Below are positions 6,025-15,276 of a stretch of 64,000 nucleotides of DNA, piece after piece. The position numbers and the translations under genes are program-made. A model generated the notes under the pieces. That model worked only from the letters and a program-made list of their open reading frames with translations. It had not been told where the DNA came from and did not search any database. The number at the start of each line of letters is the position of its first letter. Position 1 is the stretch's first letter. The DNA comes from Runella sp. MFBS21 (GTDB lineage: Bacteria > Bacteroidota > Bacteroidia > Cytophagales > Spirosomataceae): positions 163,649 to 227,648 of the forward strand of contig NZ_JARNTW010000002.1 of the NCBI RefSeq assembly GCF_029433105.1, written 5' to 3'.

Positions 6025-8337
6025 CTAAAAATAAAAAATTTGGTAAGAAAAATAAGGCAGAATAGGAAAGAAACCCCGCTGAAAGACTTTATATTTTTCA
6101 ATTCCAACCCCCTGGACAAAAACAGGGTTTACTTCTAGATAAAATGGGTTGGTACGATTGTAAGCATTGTATAAACCTACGTTCCACCGATATTCTCGCC
6201 CTTTTTTGTTAATGTTTTTGTAACTAGCCCCCACGTCTAGCCGGTGTATGTGAGGCATTCGGGTTTGATTACGTCCCGTATAATAAGGTCTAGGTACACC
6301 CTGAATCGTAACATACGATGCTAAAGGGAGGTCAATAGGATGGCCAGTTTGATAAACCCAATTAGCTACTAGATTCCACTTAGGAGTAAGTTGGTAGTTG
6401 GCAACGATAGTAGCATTGTGTCGACGATCGTATCTAGCATAAAACCACTCTCCATCGTTGATTTCGGGTGTTTGACGTTGGCTTACAGCATAAGTATAGC
6501 TGAGCCATCCATTGAGGCGTCCTACTTTTTTTTGTAGCATCGTTTCGATTCCATAAGCCCGCCCCTTTACACCTGTAATCACTATATCTTGCCAATTTTT
6601 CTGGTAATCTGTTACTACGTCAGAGCCGTACTGATATTCTAATAAATCTTGGATATCTTTATAATACCCTTCCAACGAAAAATGAAAACTTGCTTGGTCG
6701 ACTTTCCAGCCTAATTCAAATTGATCGGAACGGATAGGACGAACTTTGGCCGTAGCTGGTACCCATATTTCGTTGGGCAGTCCTACGCCATTAGACGTTA
6801 CTTGATGCATATACTGCTGCATACGAGAATACCCCCCTTGCAAAGAATGATGCTTAGAAAGACGCCACGTAAGTGAAGCTCGGGGTTCCCAATTAGCATA
6901 GGTATGATTTTCAACGCTGAGTTGAGAACGGCGAATACCTAGCTGTACTCGAAAAGGCTTTAGGTTGATTTCATCTTCGAAATACATGGCTAGTTCGCGG
7001 GTGTAGATGGGGAGACTGCCATTTAGATTGGTAGCTAGGGTAGTATTGTTCCGAATTACTTTAAGTTGACCCGGAAAATACCGATGAAAAGTTTGTTCAA
7101 AACCTGCACTTATTTTATGAGTGTTGGAAGGTGTAAAATCAAAAATGCTTTTAATTGTCCAGTCGCGAATAGAGTTTTTTAGTTGACTTTCATCTTTTCT
7201 CGATTCTTTTTCTATGGTGTTGACAGTAGTAGAAAGGAATTGGGTATTGAAATGGCTGAACGTGCCTACTACTCGCCAAAATAATTGAGGAAGTAAAGAA
7301 TGATTATATCTTAAAGAGGAGGTGATACTACCCCAGTCTAAGGAATTTTGTGTTTTCTTTTCGGAAGAACGGCTTCCACTCTGAAGATTGTCATGGTTAG
7401 AATAAATACTAAACAGCAGCTGGCTATTATCTTTAAAAGTATGATTGAGTTTAAGATTTAGATCATAAAACCAAAAATTAAAGTTGTTGCTGTAGTTTTT
7501 GCTTAAAATCACTTTTCCTAGTTGTCTTAATTGCAGCAATGAGGTATGCATAGTACGGGCTGCTATAAGATACGACGAACGATTTTTTTTGATGGGACCT
7601 TCTATCAGTAACCGTGAATTGAGCATTCCAATCGCAAATTCTTTTCGACTACGCTGATTGTTACCTTCTTTCATAGTCAAATCAATGATGGATGCAATCC
7701 TACCCCCGTATCGGGCTGGGAAAGCACCTTTATAGACATCCATGTTTTTGACCGCATCAGGGTTAAAAACCGATACAAATCCAAAGGCATGGGAAGTGTT
7801 GTAAACAATCGCTTCGTCCAATAAAACTAAGTTTTGGTCGGGGCTACTTCCTCTTACATAAAGCCCCGTAGAACCTTCTTGTCCAGTCATAATACCTGGT
7901 ATAAAAGCTAGAGATTTGAATAAGTCGGGTTCTCCTAATAGCATTGGGATTTGTTTAAGGGTAGTGATCGGAATACGAACAAGCCCCAAGTAATCACTAG
8001 GAGGGTTAGCGTTTTTTATGATTACTTCTTCCAATGTTGAAGGCTCGACTCTTATCGTAACCGTCGAATCTTGACGTAAATGAAGCGTATCTATATAGTT
8101 TTTATAACTAGGATAACTACATCTGATTTCTTGAATGCCTGTGGGCAAAGTCAAAACGAATTGCCCGTATTGATTAGTAGTAGTGTATTGATTGGCATTT
8201 GAGGAGTATACTACTGCGCCTATCACAGCTTCCCCACTTTCAGCAATAACGACTTTTCCGGATAATTTTACGTTTTTTTGTGCTGTGGCCAACTGATGAC
8301 ATATTATCAATGTAAATACAACCAGAACTCCCTTCAT
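6025..8337 (-). CDS. TonB-dependent outer-membrane receptor with carboxypeptidase-like N-terminal domain
   Basis: A 770-residue outer-membrane receptor that would import a ligand using TonB energy. Order: signal peptide (MKGVLVVFTLIICHQLATAQ), a carboxypeptidase-regulatory-like domain at about residues 24-105, a plug domain with GLYVRGSSPDQNLVLLDEA and the barrel-mouth motif FPARYGGRIASIIDL, then a beta-barrel ending in the aromatic terminus FSYQIFYF. It is on the short side for this group. It starts 7 bases after the DUF4249 lipoprotein stop; such pairs are a common Bacteroidota arrangement in which the lipoprotein is thought to be the surface partner. Ligand unknown. Confidence 0.92.
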   Translation of the reverse strand: MKGVLVVFTLIICHQLATAQKNVKLSGKVVIAESGEAVIGAVVYSSNANQYTTTNQYGQFVLTLPTGIQEIRCSYPSYKNYIDTLHLRQDSTVTIRVEPSTLEEVIIKNANPPSDYLGLVRIPITTLKQIPMLLGEPDLFKSLAFIPGIMTGQEGSTGLYVRGSSPDQNLVLLDEAIVYNTSHAFGFVSVFNPDAVKNMDVYKGAFPARYGGRIASIIDLTMKEGNNQRSRKEFAIGMLNSRLLIEGPIKKNRSSYLIAARTMHTSLLQLRQLGKVILSKNYSNNFNFWFYDLNLKLNHTFKDNSQLLFSIYSNHDNLQSGSRSSEKKTQNSLDWGSITSSLRYNHSLLPQLFWRVVGTFSHFNTQFLSTTVNTIEKESRKDESQLKNSIRDWTIKSIFDFTPSNTHKISAGFEQTFHRYFPGQLKVIRNNTTLATNLNGSLPIYTRELAMYFEDEINLKPFRVQLGIRRSQLSVENHTYANWEPRASLTWRLSKHHSLQGGYSRMQQYMHQVTSNGVGLPNEIWVPATAKVRPIRSDQFELGWKVDQASFHFSLEGYYKDIQDLLEYQYGSDVVTDYQKNWQDIVITGVKGRAYGIETMLQKKVGRLNGWLSYTYAVSQRQTPEINDGEWFYARYDRRHNATIVANYQLTPKWNLVANWVYQTGHPIDLPLASYVTIQGVPRPYYTGRNQTRMPHIHRLDVGASYKNINKKGREYRWNVGLYNAYNRTNPFYLEVNPVFVQGVGIEKYKVFQRGFFPILPYFSYQIFYF

Positions 8338-8344
8338 ACCCTTT

Positions 8345-9313
8345 TCATAATTTAACGATTTGAATTTTTCTATTAATGGCTGTCACGATACCTATTCCCC
8401 CTTTCACATTAGAGTAAGTAGGCTGGGTTGGAACAAAGGCATTGTCGCTTCCTTCTACTGCGCGGTCAGCTCTTCTAAACAAAATATAATCAGGCAAATA
8501 GATTGCACTCAGCACTCGGATTGCATTGGCATTGTTGAAGCTGCTATTCTTGACGTTTTTGTCATAAAATAAAGTGTAGCCATCTGCCACAAGTTCAATC
8601 TCTTTGGGTGAAGCTCCTAAACATTGGGTATTGTAAGCCAAAGCATAGCGCGAACTGAAAGGGGGAAGGAGTGTAGGGGCTTCGGCATAGCATGGATTTT
8701 TTTCAAAGCCCAAGGTATTGTTTGGGTCGATTTCGGTAGGGTAGGCTGCTGAGCCATACATGGTATCTGTGGGGTTGATGAGGAGTGATTCAGCATCTAA
8801 AACTATGTAATCGCCACTGCTAGTATTGTTTTCAAGGGTTGCTTTGATTGAAATGGGCTGCCTAAAGGTCCTGTTTATATTAATTGGCTCATTGGAAGAA
8901 AGGAAGCGAGTGCTTATACTTTTGACCTGAACATCAGCAGGAATGCGTATGGGTTTGCTTTCCACTTTTTCATATCCTTCTACAAAAGCTTTAAGAGTAT
9001 ATACTTTGTTGGGTTGAATTGTATAGTTGGGGAATTCATATTGCCCAAGAGTTTGATTGAAAGATAGTACACCTATTAAGTTTTGATTTTCCCAAAGCTC
9101 TACAATGGCATTTTCGTAATAGGTTTTGGACGGTTTATTATCAGTCACGGACCAAGTTTTTCCTACGTAAACCAGAGGCGTTTCGTGGGCAACCAATAGG
9201 CTGTTGAGTATTACCAAGTGGGTGTTGTTAACCAAAAAAAGTTGTTTATCGCCTTGGCAAGCGTTTAAAATTAAGAATAAACCTAAGAGATAAAGATAGT
9301 TTAAGATTTTCAT
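8345..9313 (-). CDS. DUF4249-family surface lipoprotein
   Basis: A 322-residue lipoprotein: signal peptide MKILNYLYLLGLFLILNAC with lipobox Cys19, then the typical DUF4249 layout of Ig-like beta segments (VVAHET-like start, TYYENAIVELWENQ, GQYEFPNYTIQPNKVYTLKAF, and a C-terminal NVKGGIGIVTAINRK). The family accompanies TonB-dependent receptors of the kind encoded directly downstream (7-base gap), and the two are clearly one operon. It probably sits at the outer membrane and helps ligand capture; this role is inferred from context. Confidence 0.88.
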   Translation of the reverse strand: MKILNYLYLLGLFLILNACQGDKQLFLVNNTHLVILNSLLVAHETPLVYVGKTWSVTDNKPSKTYYENAIVELWENQNLIGVLSFNQTLGQYEFPNYTIQPNKVYTLKAFVEGYEKVESKPIRIPADVQVKSISTRFLSSNEPININRTFRQPISIKATLENNTSSGDYIVLDAESLLINPTDTMYGSAAYPTEIDPNNTLGFEKNPCYAEAPTLLPPFSSRYALAYNTQCLGASPKEIELVADGYTLFYDKNVKNSSFNNANAIRVLSAIYLPDYILFRRADRAVEGSDNAFVPTQPTYSNVKGGIGIVTAINRKIQIVKL

Positions 9314-9330
9314 GCTGTAAAGGATGAGAA

Positions 9331-9372
9331 CATGATATTTGCCTTAACTAATTCGTTAAAGCAAATATCATG
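9331..9372. repeat. Inverted repeat between lipoprotein genes
   Basis: CATGATATTTGC at 9331-9342 is repeated in perfect inverse at 9361-9372 with an 18-base AT-rich loop that itself can pair (TTAAC/GTTAA). It lies just past the stop of the interrupted minus-strand lipoprotein gene and may be its terminator, or an operator for the DUF4249 operon. Confidence 0.55.
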
Positions 9373-9378
9373 TTAGTA

Positions 9379-10245
9379 TTAAAAGTTGGCATTAATACCT
9401 AATAATCCAGTCTGACCTTTTCTATTTTGAGGATCACCTTGCATATTCGCCTCAATATTACTTATAGAACCTGTAGCAGTTAGACCTAAAGAACCAAACG
9501 CTACATTTGAGACAAGCATTCCACTTAAAGCAATTCCATATATATCCATATTGACTCCAGGAGTTTCGGCAGAAAACGATTGGCCATAATTTAATGCACC
9601 ACTTAAATATAACCATCCACTAGAGCGAGACCAACCATCTGTTTCTTGAGCAACCCAATTGCCAAGCCAGTTTTTTCTTTCATGTTTAAGTGCCAAACCG
9701 ACCTCATAGATATAAATAAAACCACATGTGGGAGCTCCCGTATCAAAGGTACACCCCCAACCTGTATTGTAACTCTTTGCAAATTGTCTCCAAGTAAATT
9801 TCCTTGTAGCAAGACCAGGGGAAGTATATGGTGAATTTGGTACCTCGCCCCACTGGTCAACATCTGCAAAACGTGCGTTAGACTTTTCTTCAATAAGTTT
9901 TATTTCGGTTACGGGGTATTCTTTTACAAATTTAGAAGAGTTTTTAAGGAGCTCAAGAGCGTTTTGAATATTGGTATATCTCACTATTTGATCATTAATT
10001 TGGTATAAACTATCTCCAATCTGTACTAGGCCTTCATGGTTCAAAATAAAGGCTAGACAAGGACCTGAAACGGCTCTTTCATACGTTTTAATTCCATTAT
10101 TTTCAACAATATTATAAGTGTGCTTATAGCTTAATTCAAGATTATTGGTGTTTTCTTTACGGGTTTCTATTTGCTGGTTAAATTCTTCAAAAGCTATTTC
10201 TAGGGGTTTAAAACCTACAAATTGTTTAGCCCATAGGTACTTATC
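9379..10245 (-). pseudogene. Interrupted lipoprotein gene, 3' part
   Basis: This is the downstream part of a gene split by the insertion sequence at 10246. Translated in the frame of the upstream part it continues YLWAKQFVGFKPLEIAFEEF to a stop at 9379. Removing the element and one copy of the 8-bp target duplication joins it to the 5' part (11404-11600) in frame (1056 bases, 351 residues). The encoded region has a stretch DQWGEVPNSPYTSPG and a Gly/Ser-rich C-terminal part (YGQSFSAETPGVN, GSLGLTATGS). I recognise no family. An open frame beginning inside the element could produce an untagged fragment. Confidence 0.85.
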
Positions 10246-11401
10246 CAGGGCGATTGCATCAAATATTAAGTTGGTTAAGTAATTCAATAAGAAATTCATC
10301 ATCCCTAGCGGCCTTTTTTCGTTTTCGCTTTAAACTTATCTTGGCAGGATGACGACTAATTAAACCTAGCGCTAATTTACGTATGGTGGTCAAATTACGA
10401 GGAGCATGGTCTTTACGAACTTGACACCCATCTTCATTAAAGGTGACATCCAGATGCCAATGTTGCTGATTCTCAATGCCCCAATGTCGGCGAATGAAAT
10501 GGCCTACTTGAGCAGCCCAATATCCAGCTAATGAGCTGATATAGTAGCGTTTACTGAGTTGATGCTCTTGATTAACCCAACGACTTGATTCTACATAAAT
10601 AACGCTTTTTAAACCAACCCACTCTTGAGCAGCATCAATAAAATTAAGTTTCTCGCTGAGGATAACCGTTCGTTTTTCCGCTCTACCATGTTCTAAATCC
10701 CGACTTATTTCTGCTTGTAGGGATGATTGGTGGCGCTCGAACCAATCGGCCACTTGAGTGTATAAGCCGTCCTGATTAGACTTCAAGCCAATTACATAGT
10801 TGGCTTGTCGCTCAACAATGAGTTGGGTAATCGCTTTTTGACACCCAATCGCATCAATGCTGACGATACTGTCGGTAATATCTAGCGTGCTAAGCAGCTC
10901 AGGGATAGCCGTTATCTCATTGGTTTTGTTAGCTATTTGCTTCTGAGCCAAGCACAAACGCTCTTTTTCCGCCCAAACACTCAGAATCTGAACCGTAGCT
11001 TGTTTGTGACCTGCTTCTACAGTTCCTCGCAGTTGTTTGCCATCGACAATGAGTTGTTTTTGACTTAATAGCCCAACAATTTCTTTTCCCCAATTTATCA
11101 ATAACGACTCCAGCTGAGTGGGCGAAAGGCGGCGAAAAACGCGATTAAGTGTATCATGAGAAGGGATACCACAAGGCAATTCCAGAAACTCACGCAAGAC
11201 TTCTTCTTTATCACAAGCATAATCGTACACCTCTTCAAAACCCTCACAATCACATAGATAACCACAAAGTACGATCATCAATATATCGCTTAACAGATGT
11301 AAGCACTTGCCCTCCTGACCAGGGTCATCTATCTCAAAAAATAATTCAGAAACATCCATTCAACAAAAATCGCTATCTTTTACTTTCGTGCAATCGCCCT
11401 A
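10246..11401 (-). mobile_element. ISAs1-family insertion sequence, complete
   Basis: An element of about 1156 bp carrying one intact ISAs1-type transposase. The ends carry a perfect 12-bp inverted repeat, AGGGCGATTGCA starting at 10247 and its complement ending at 11400. The 8-bp sequence TACTTATC flanks it directly (10238-10245 and 11404-11411; 9 of 10 bases match if extended), a target duplication of the size typical for the family. The element sits in a lipoprotein gene in the same orientation. Intact ends, duplication and transposase suggest a recent insertion. Confidence 0.92.
10259..11359 (-). CDS. ISAs1-family DDE transposase
   Basis: A 366-residue transposase, full length for ISAs1. 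The N-terminal dimerisation/helix domain contains the typical LLSDILMIVLCGYLC and LPCGIPSHDTLNRVFRRL; the DDE catalytic domain follows with the first Asp in LIVDGKQLRG, the second in SIDAIGCQ, and the Glu in the HWGIENQQHWHLD block, with NLTTIRKLAL after it. No frameshift or stop is seen, so the element may still move. It lies within 15 bases of the left inverted repeat. Confidence 0.95.
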   Translation of the reverse strand: MDVSELFFEIDDPGQEGKCLHLLSDILMIVLCGYLCDCEGFEEVYDYACDKEEVLREFLELPCGIPSHDTLNRVFRRLSPTQLESLLINWGKEIVGLLSQKQLIVDGKQLRGTVEAGHKQATVQILSVWAEKERLCLAQKQIANKTNEITAIPELLSTLDITDSIVSIDAIGCQKAITQLIVERQANYVIGLKSNQDGLYTQVADWFERHQSSLQAEISRDLEHGRAEKRTVILSEKLNFIDAAQEWVGLKSVIYVESSRWVNQEHQLSKRYYISSLAGYWAAQVGHFIRRHWGIENQQHWHLDVTFNEDGCQVRKDHAPRNLTTIRKLALGLISRHPAKISLKRKRKKAARDDEFLIELLNQLNI

Positions 11402-11403
11402 GT

Positions 11404-11600
11404 TACTTATCGGTTAAAGCCAATTTTTCAATTGTTTTTTGTAGTGATTTGTGATTACTAAATTTTAGATGCCCGTTGACTAATGTTATTTCTTCAGAAA
11501 GTTGATTCGGTTTCCTATTAGATATAGGATCTTGTTCATTTTGACAAGCTAATAGGAGAAATAGTCCCCCAGTAAGCAAAAAAGAAAATAACTTTTTCAT
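11404..11600 (-). pseudogene. Interrupted lipoprotein gene, 5' part
   Basis: The first 65 codons of the split gene. It begins MKKLFSFLLTGGLFLLLACQ, a lipoprotein signal with Cys19, followed by an ordinary spacer (NEQDPISNRK) and NGHLKFSNHKSLQKTIEKL, a pattern often seen at the start of secreted Bacteroidota proteins. At the element boundary translation reads TDK then a stop supplied by the inserted sequence, so a truncated 65-residue lipopeptide is the likely product. Confidence 0.85.
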
Positions 11601-11636
11601 ACTTTTGTTTGGTTTAATTTGAAATGATTAGACTCA

Positions 11637-11674
11637 TAAGCCTCCCTCGTCCGCCAAGATGTCTGGGGGGCTTA
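11637..11674 (-). terminator. Possible terminator after the Crp-family regulator
   Basis: TAAGCCTCCC at 11637-11646 and GGGGGGCTTA at 11665-11674 form a 10-bp stem with one mismatch and an 18-base loop, between the regulator stop and the interrupted lipoprotein gene. No T-run follows, so the call is tentative. Confidence 0.35.
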
Positions 11675-11747
11675 CTTGTTACAAACCTAACTAAACTTCC
11701 GAAAACCGAAGGTAGTTTAAACTACCAAATGTGACTTGTACCCAATT

Positions 11748-12380
11748 TTATGTCTTTTTCTTTGCCAATCGCGCTCGGATTTTACACAAGGTTACGCGGT
11801 GAATCCCCAAATAAGAGGCTATGTGCTTTACTTTGAGTCGGTAAGTTGCCTGATGATATAGCTTTAGAAAAAACTCATAGCGTTTTTGAGGGTTGGATTG
11901 GTGCAGCAAAAGGTTACGTTCGTGGGTGGTTTCGAGCCAATGACGACACAGATTATCAAACACCGCTTTCAGTTCAGGGTATTGACCGATGAGCTGCTGC
12001 CAATCGTCGTACCTAATACCCTGTAAGGTGGTGGCTTCTTCCGTAATGCACGACTCAAGAGCTGGCTTTTTTGAAAGAAGGCTGCTCAAGGCACAAAAAA
12101 ACATACCCGTAGGAGCGAAGCCTGTTGTTTTTTCGCCGTCGGGTTGTTGTTGAAAAAAACGCACCGTACCACTTTTAATCCAATAAATGTGAGCATTGGC
12201 TTGGCTTTCTCTAAACACCAAACTTTGAGCGGGGAGGTTGCTTTCGGTAAGGCAAGCGGCAATGGATTTCTGACATGTGTCCCTCAGCGGGCCGTAATGG
12301 AGCAGGGCTGTAACAAAGTTTTCGTCTTGTGTCTGGCACAAATGCGCTTCAAAGGAAGAAATAGAATCAAGGTGTGACAT
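11748..12380 (-). CDS. Crp/Fnr-family transcriptional regulator
   Basis: A 210-residue cytosolic regulator: an N-terminal cyclic-nucleotide-binding beta-roll (LVFRESQANAHIYWIKSGTVRFF, then a GEKTTGFAPTGMFF segment) and a C-terminal winged helix with the recognition segment VKHIASYLGIHRVTLCKIRARL. The canonical cAMP-binding Arg motif is not evident, as is usual for Bacteroidota Crp-like proteins, so the effector is unknown. It is divergent from the GH65 gene across a 423-base gap holding two direct repeats, so it may control that gene or itself. Confidence 0.88.
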   Translation of the reverse strand: MSHLDSISSFEAHLCQTQDENFVTALLHYGPLRDTCQKSIAACLTESNLPAQSLVFRESQANAHIYWIKSGTVRFFQQQPDGEKTTGFAPTGMFFCALSSLLSKKPALESCITEEATTLQGIRYDDWQQLIGQYPELKAVFDNLCRHWLETTHERNLLLHQSNPQKRYEFFLKLYHQATYRLKVKHIASYLGIHRVTLCKIRARLAKKKT

Positions 12381-12509
12381 AGTAGAGTTTAGGCTGCAAG
12401 GTTGGTAATGTACAATTTTAGCTATCCAATTTTTAAGATATTGCTAAACTTAAATGTATATAAAATAACATGGAAAAACAAAATAGGAGAGAACCGTAAA
12501 CCCTGAAAT

Positions 12510-12541
12510 TCCGGTGAAATCTAACTATTGTCCGGTGAAAT
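12510..12541. promoter_or_regulatory. Paired direct repeat, possible operator
   Basis: TCCGGTGAAAT occurs at 12510-12520 and again at 12531-12541. The 21-base offset is two helical turns, so a protein could bind both copies on one face of the DNA. Its place between a divergent regulator and a metabolic gene makes an operator plausible. Direct rather than inverted symmetry argues against a classical Crp palindrome. Confidence 0.4.
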
Positions 12542-12766
12542 GACTATAAAAGTTGAAAGCCATGAACTTTAAGGCACTCAATGGAGGTAGATATTTCTAT
12601 CATTGTATAGTTAGGAGAGAAAATCAGGTAAATGGAAATTTATTTGAATAGTACAATTTATGAGGTTGTTTTATTTGGCCAATTAAGGCTCTAATGTTTT
12701 ACTCAATGCGTAAAAACCAGAACAATTAAAGATAAAATCGATGAAAAAACCTTCGGCTGAAATGCC

Positions 12767-12774
12767 TACTTTTG
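12767..12774 (+). promoter_or_regulatory. Possible -7 element for GH65 gene
   Basis: TACTTTTG matches the TAnnTTTG consensus and ends 29 bases before the ATG. No TTTG -33 box is found at the usual spacing, so support is partial. Confidence 0.3.
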
Positions 12775-12803
12775 GGCCAACATTCATGTAGATAATACCC
12801 AAA

Positions 12804-15119
12804 ATGAAAAATTATATAAAACACGACCCTTGGTGCATCATTGAAGAAGGGTTTGCAGCCGATTACAACGAAATCACCGAGAGCCTTACGAGCCTTGGCA
12901 ACGGACGCATGGGGCAAAGGGGTAATTTTGAAGAACGGTTTTCGGGAAAAACTTTGCTGGGCAATTATGTGGCAGGCGTGTTTTACCCCGACAAAACCCG
13001 CGTTGGCTGGTGGAAAAACGGCTACCCACGGTATTTTGCCAAAGTACTCAATGCTTGTAATTGGATTGGAATAGACATAGATATTGAAGGCGAAACCCTT
13101 GATTTGGCTACGTGCGAGGTGTCAGAATACACCCGCGTACTCAATATGAAAGAGGGAATACTGGAGCGGAAGTTTGTAGCGACGCTTGCAAGTGGTAAGC
13201 AAGTACGGGTACATGCTCAACGTTTTTGTAGCATCGTTGACGATGAAGCAGGTGCGATTCGGTATGCCATCACTCCGCTCAATTTTGACGGCAAAATCAC
13301 CCTTGTTCCTTCCCTCAACGGGGATATTAGCAATAAAGACTCCAATTATGGCGAAAAATTTTGGGATGAAATCCACAAGGAAACGTCTTTTGGGGAGGCA
13401 TACCTTGAAATGCGTACCAAAGATACACCTTTCAAAACCGAGCTTTTTAACGTATGTACAGGGATGAAAATAGATTTGAAAATCGATGGAAAAAAGGTTG
13501 ATTTTCAGAGCTTACCTGTCAAGGAGGAAAAGTGCGTGGCGTGTCGTATCATACTTAATGCCAAGACCAACGAAGAAATCGCTTTATACAAATATGCCGT
13601 CAATTTGGCCTCTCTCAATCATTCGGTGGAGGAGTTATTGCCTAACGCTAAGGTATATACTAATCGGATATTTAAGAAGGGTTTTGAACAAATGAAAGCC
13701 GAGCAAATCCAAGCTTGGGCGGAGCGTTGGGCACAAAACGACATCATCATTGAAGGTGATGATGCAGCTCAGCAGGGAATTCGTTTTAATATTTTTCAAT
13801 TAGAACAAACCTACACGGGCGAAGACGACCGCCTCAATATTGGTCCTAAGGGCTTCACGGGGGAAAAATATGGCGGTAGTACCTACTGGGATACCGAGGC
13901 CTATTGCTTGCCTTTTTATTTGGCTACTGCCGACCAAAAAGTAGCGCGTAATCTGCTAGTATATCGTTATAAACACCTCCAAAAAGCCATCGAAAATGCC
14001 CAAATGCTCGGCTTTAAAGATGGTGCTGCCCTCTATCCGATGGTGACCATGACGGGCGAAGAATGTCATAATGAGTGGGAAATTACGTTTGAAGAAATTC
14101 ACCGAAACGGGGCCATTGCGTATGCCATTTATGACTATATCCGTCATACTGACGATGAGGCGTATCTCGGCGAATATGGCCTAGAAGTGTTGATTGCGGT
14201 TTCTCGTTTTTGGGCGCAAAGGGTCAATTGGTCCTCTGACAAACAAAAGTACGTAATGCTAGGTGTGACTGGTCCGAATGAGTACGAAAACAACGTCAAC
14301 AACAACTGGTACACCAACTACCTCGCCGCTTGGTGTTTGCGATTTACGTTAGAATCAATTGCCAAAGTAGAGCTACAAAACCCTGCCGCTTTGGCTGCTA
14401 TTTATGAACGAGTGGGCTTCAATGCCGCTACCGAAACAGCCAAATGGAGTCAGGTAGTGGAGAATATGTATTATCCTTACGATGCAGAGCGTCAGGTCTT
14501 TTTACAACAAGACGGATTTTTGGATAAAGAATTATTGACTGTAGAGGATATTGCAGCACAGCGGCCTATCAATCAGCGCTGGTCATGGGATAGAATTTTG
14601 CGGAGTTGTTTTATCAAACAAGCCGATGTACTGCAAGGGTTGTATTTCTTTGAAGATGAGTTTGATATAGAGACTATTCGCCGCAATTTTGATTTCTACG
14701 AGCCCATGACCGTCCACGAATCGTCGCTGTCGCCTTGTGTGCATGTGATATTGGCGGCTATGCTTGGCTATAACGAAAAAGCCTACGAGATGTATTTGCG
14801 TACCTCAAGGCTTGATTTGGATGATTACAACAACGACACCGAAGATGGGCTTCATATTACGAGCATGGCAGGTACATGGATGTCGGTCATCAAAGGATTT
14901 GCAGGAATGCGAATCAAAAATGGTAGCCTGTCATTCACACCTTTCTTGCCTACCCAATGGCAGGGGTATTCTTTCAGAATTACCTTCAAAAAACAGGTCG
15001 TACGGATTGGGGTTCGCCGCGGAGAAGTAGAAGTCGAAAACCTCTCCAATGAACCTTTGCAAATAATGATAAATGATAATGTCTTGCACCTAGAAGCACA
15101 CCAATCACAGACGGTGTAA
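12804..15119 (+). CDS. Glycoside hydrolase family 65 phosphorylase (maltose/trehalose/kojibiose type)
   Basis: A 771-residue cytosolic enzyme of GH65, which splits alpha-linked glucose disaccharides with phosphate to give beta-glucose 1-phosphate and glucose. N-terminal super-sandwich (TESLTSLGNGRMGQRGNFEE), linker, (alpha/alpha)6 barrel with GFTGEKYGGSTYWDTEAYCLPF and GEECHNEWEITFEEIH, and the catalytic-acid segment VTGPNEYENNVNNN with Glu493 in the position of the family acid. The later KQADVLQGLYFF motif is also typical. Length fits (750-800). Which disaccharide is used cannot be read from sequence. The divergent Crp-family gene is a candidate regulator. A terminator follows. Confidence 0.92.
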   Translation: MKNYIKHDPWCIIEEGFAADYNEITESLTSLGNGRMGQRGNFEERFSGKTLLGNYVAGVFYPDKTRVGWWKNGYPRYFAKVLNACNWIGIDIDIEGETLDLATCEVSEYTRVLNMKEGILERKFVATLASGKQVRVHAQRFCSIVDDEAGAIRYAITPLNFDGKITLVPSLNGDISNKDSNYGEKFWDEIHKETSFGEAYLEMRTKDTPFKTELFNVCTGMKIDLKIDGKKVDFQSLPVKEEKCVACRIILNAKTNEEIALYKYAVNLASLNHSVEELLPNAKVYTNRIFKKGFEQMKAEQIQAWAERWAQNDIIIEGDDAAQQGIRFNIFQLEQTYTGEDDRLNIGPKGFTGEKYGGSTYWDTEAYCLPFYLATADQKVARNLLVYRYKHLQKAIENAQMLGFKDGAALYPMVTMTGEECHNEWEITFEEIHRNGAIAYAIYDYIRHTDDEAYLGEYGLEVLIAVSRFWAQRVNWSSDKQKYVMLGVTGPNEYENNVNNNWYTNYLAAWCLRFTLESIAKVELQNPAALAAIYERVGFNAATETAKWSQVVENMYYPYDAERQVFLQQDGFLDKELLTVEDIAAQRPINQRWSWDRILRSCFIKQADVLQGLYFFEDEFDIETIRRNFDFYEPMTVHESSLSPCVHVILAAMLGYNEKAYEMYLRTSRLDLDDYNNDTEDGLHITSMAGTWMSVIKGFAGMRIKNGSLSFTPFLPTQWQGYSFRITFKKQVVRIGVRRGEVEVENLSNEPLQIMINDNVLHLEAHQSQTV

Positions 15120-15163
15120 GCCTCCATTAAATGGTCTAAAAACAGGGTATTTGTATGTCTTAT

Positions 15164-15198
15164 AAAAAAGTCGGCAGAAAATTTTTGCCGACTTTTTT
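15164..15198 (+). terminator. Rho-independent terminator after GH65 gene
   Basis: A 13-bp stem AAAAAAGTCGGCA (15164-15176) pairs with TGCCGACTTTTTT (15186-15198), ending in a T-run, 45 bases after the stop. Confidence 0.88.
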
Positions 15199-15276
15199 GT
15201 ATTTTGTTGCAATGCTAAGCGCATTTCTTGCGTATGGATAGCAAATACCTTCATAACTGTTATTAGTTTTTACACC

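Larger units (their letters stand above)
12381..12803. other. Divergent regulatory region between Crp-family gene and GH65 gene
   Basis: 423 bases without a gene. It contains two direct TCCGGTGAAAT repeats 21 bp apart (12510-12541) and a -7-like TACTTTTG at 12767-12774. The rest is AT-rich with no strong hairpin. I see no small open frame with convincing start or composition. Confidence 0.5.
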
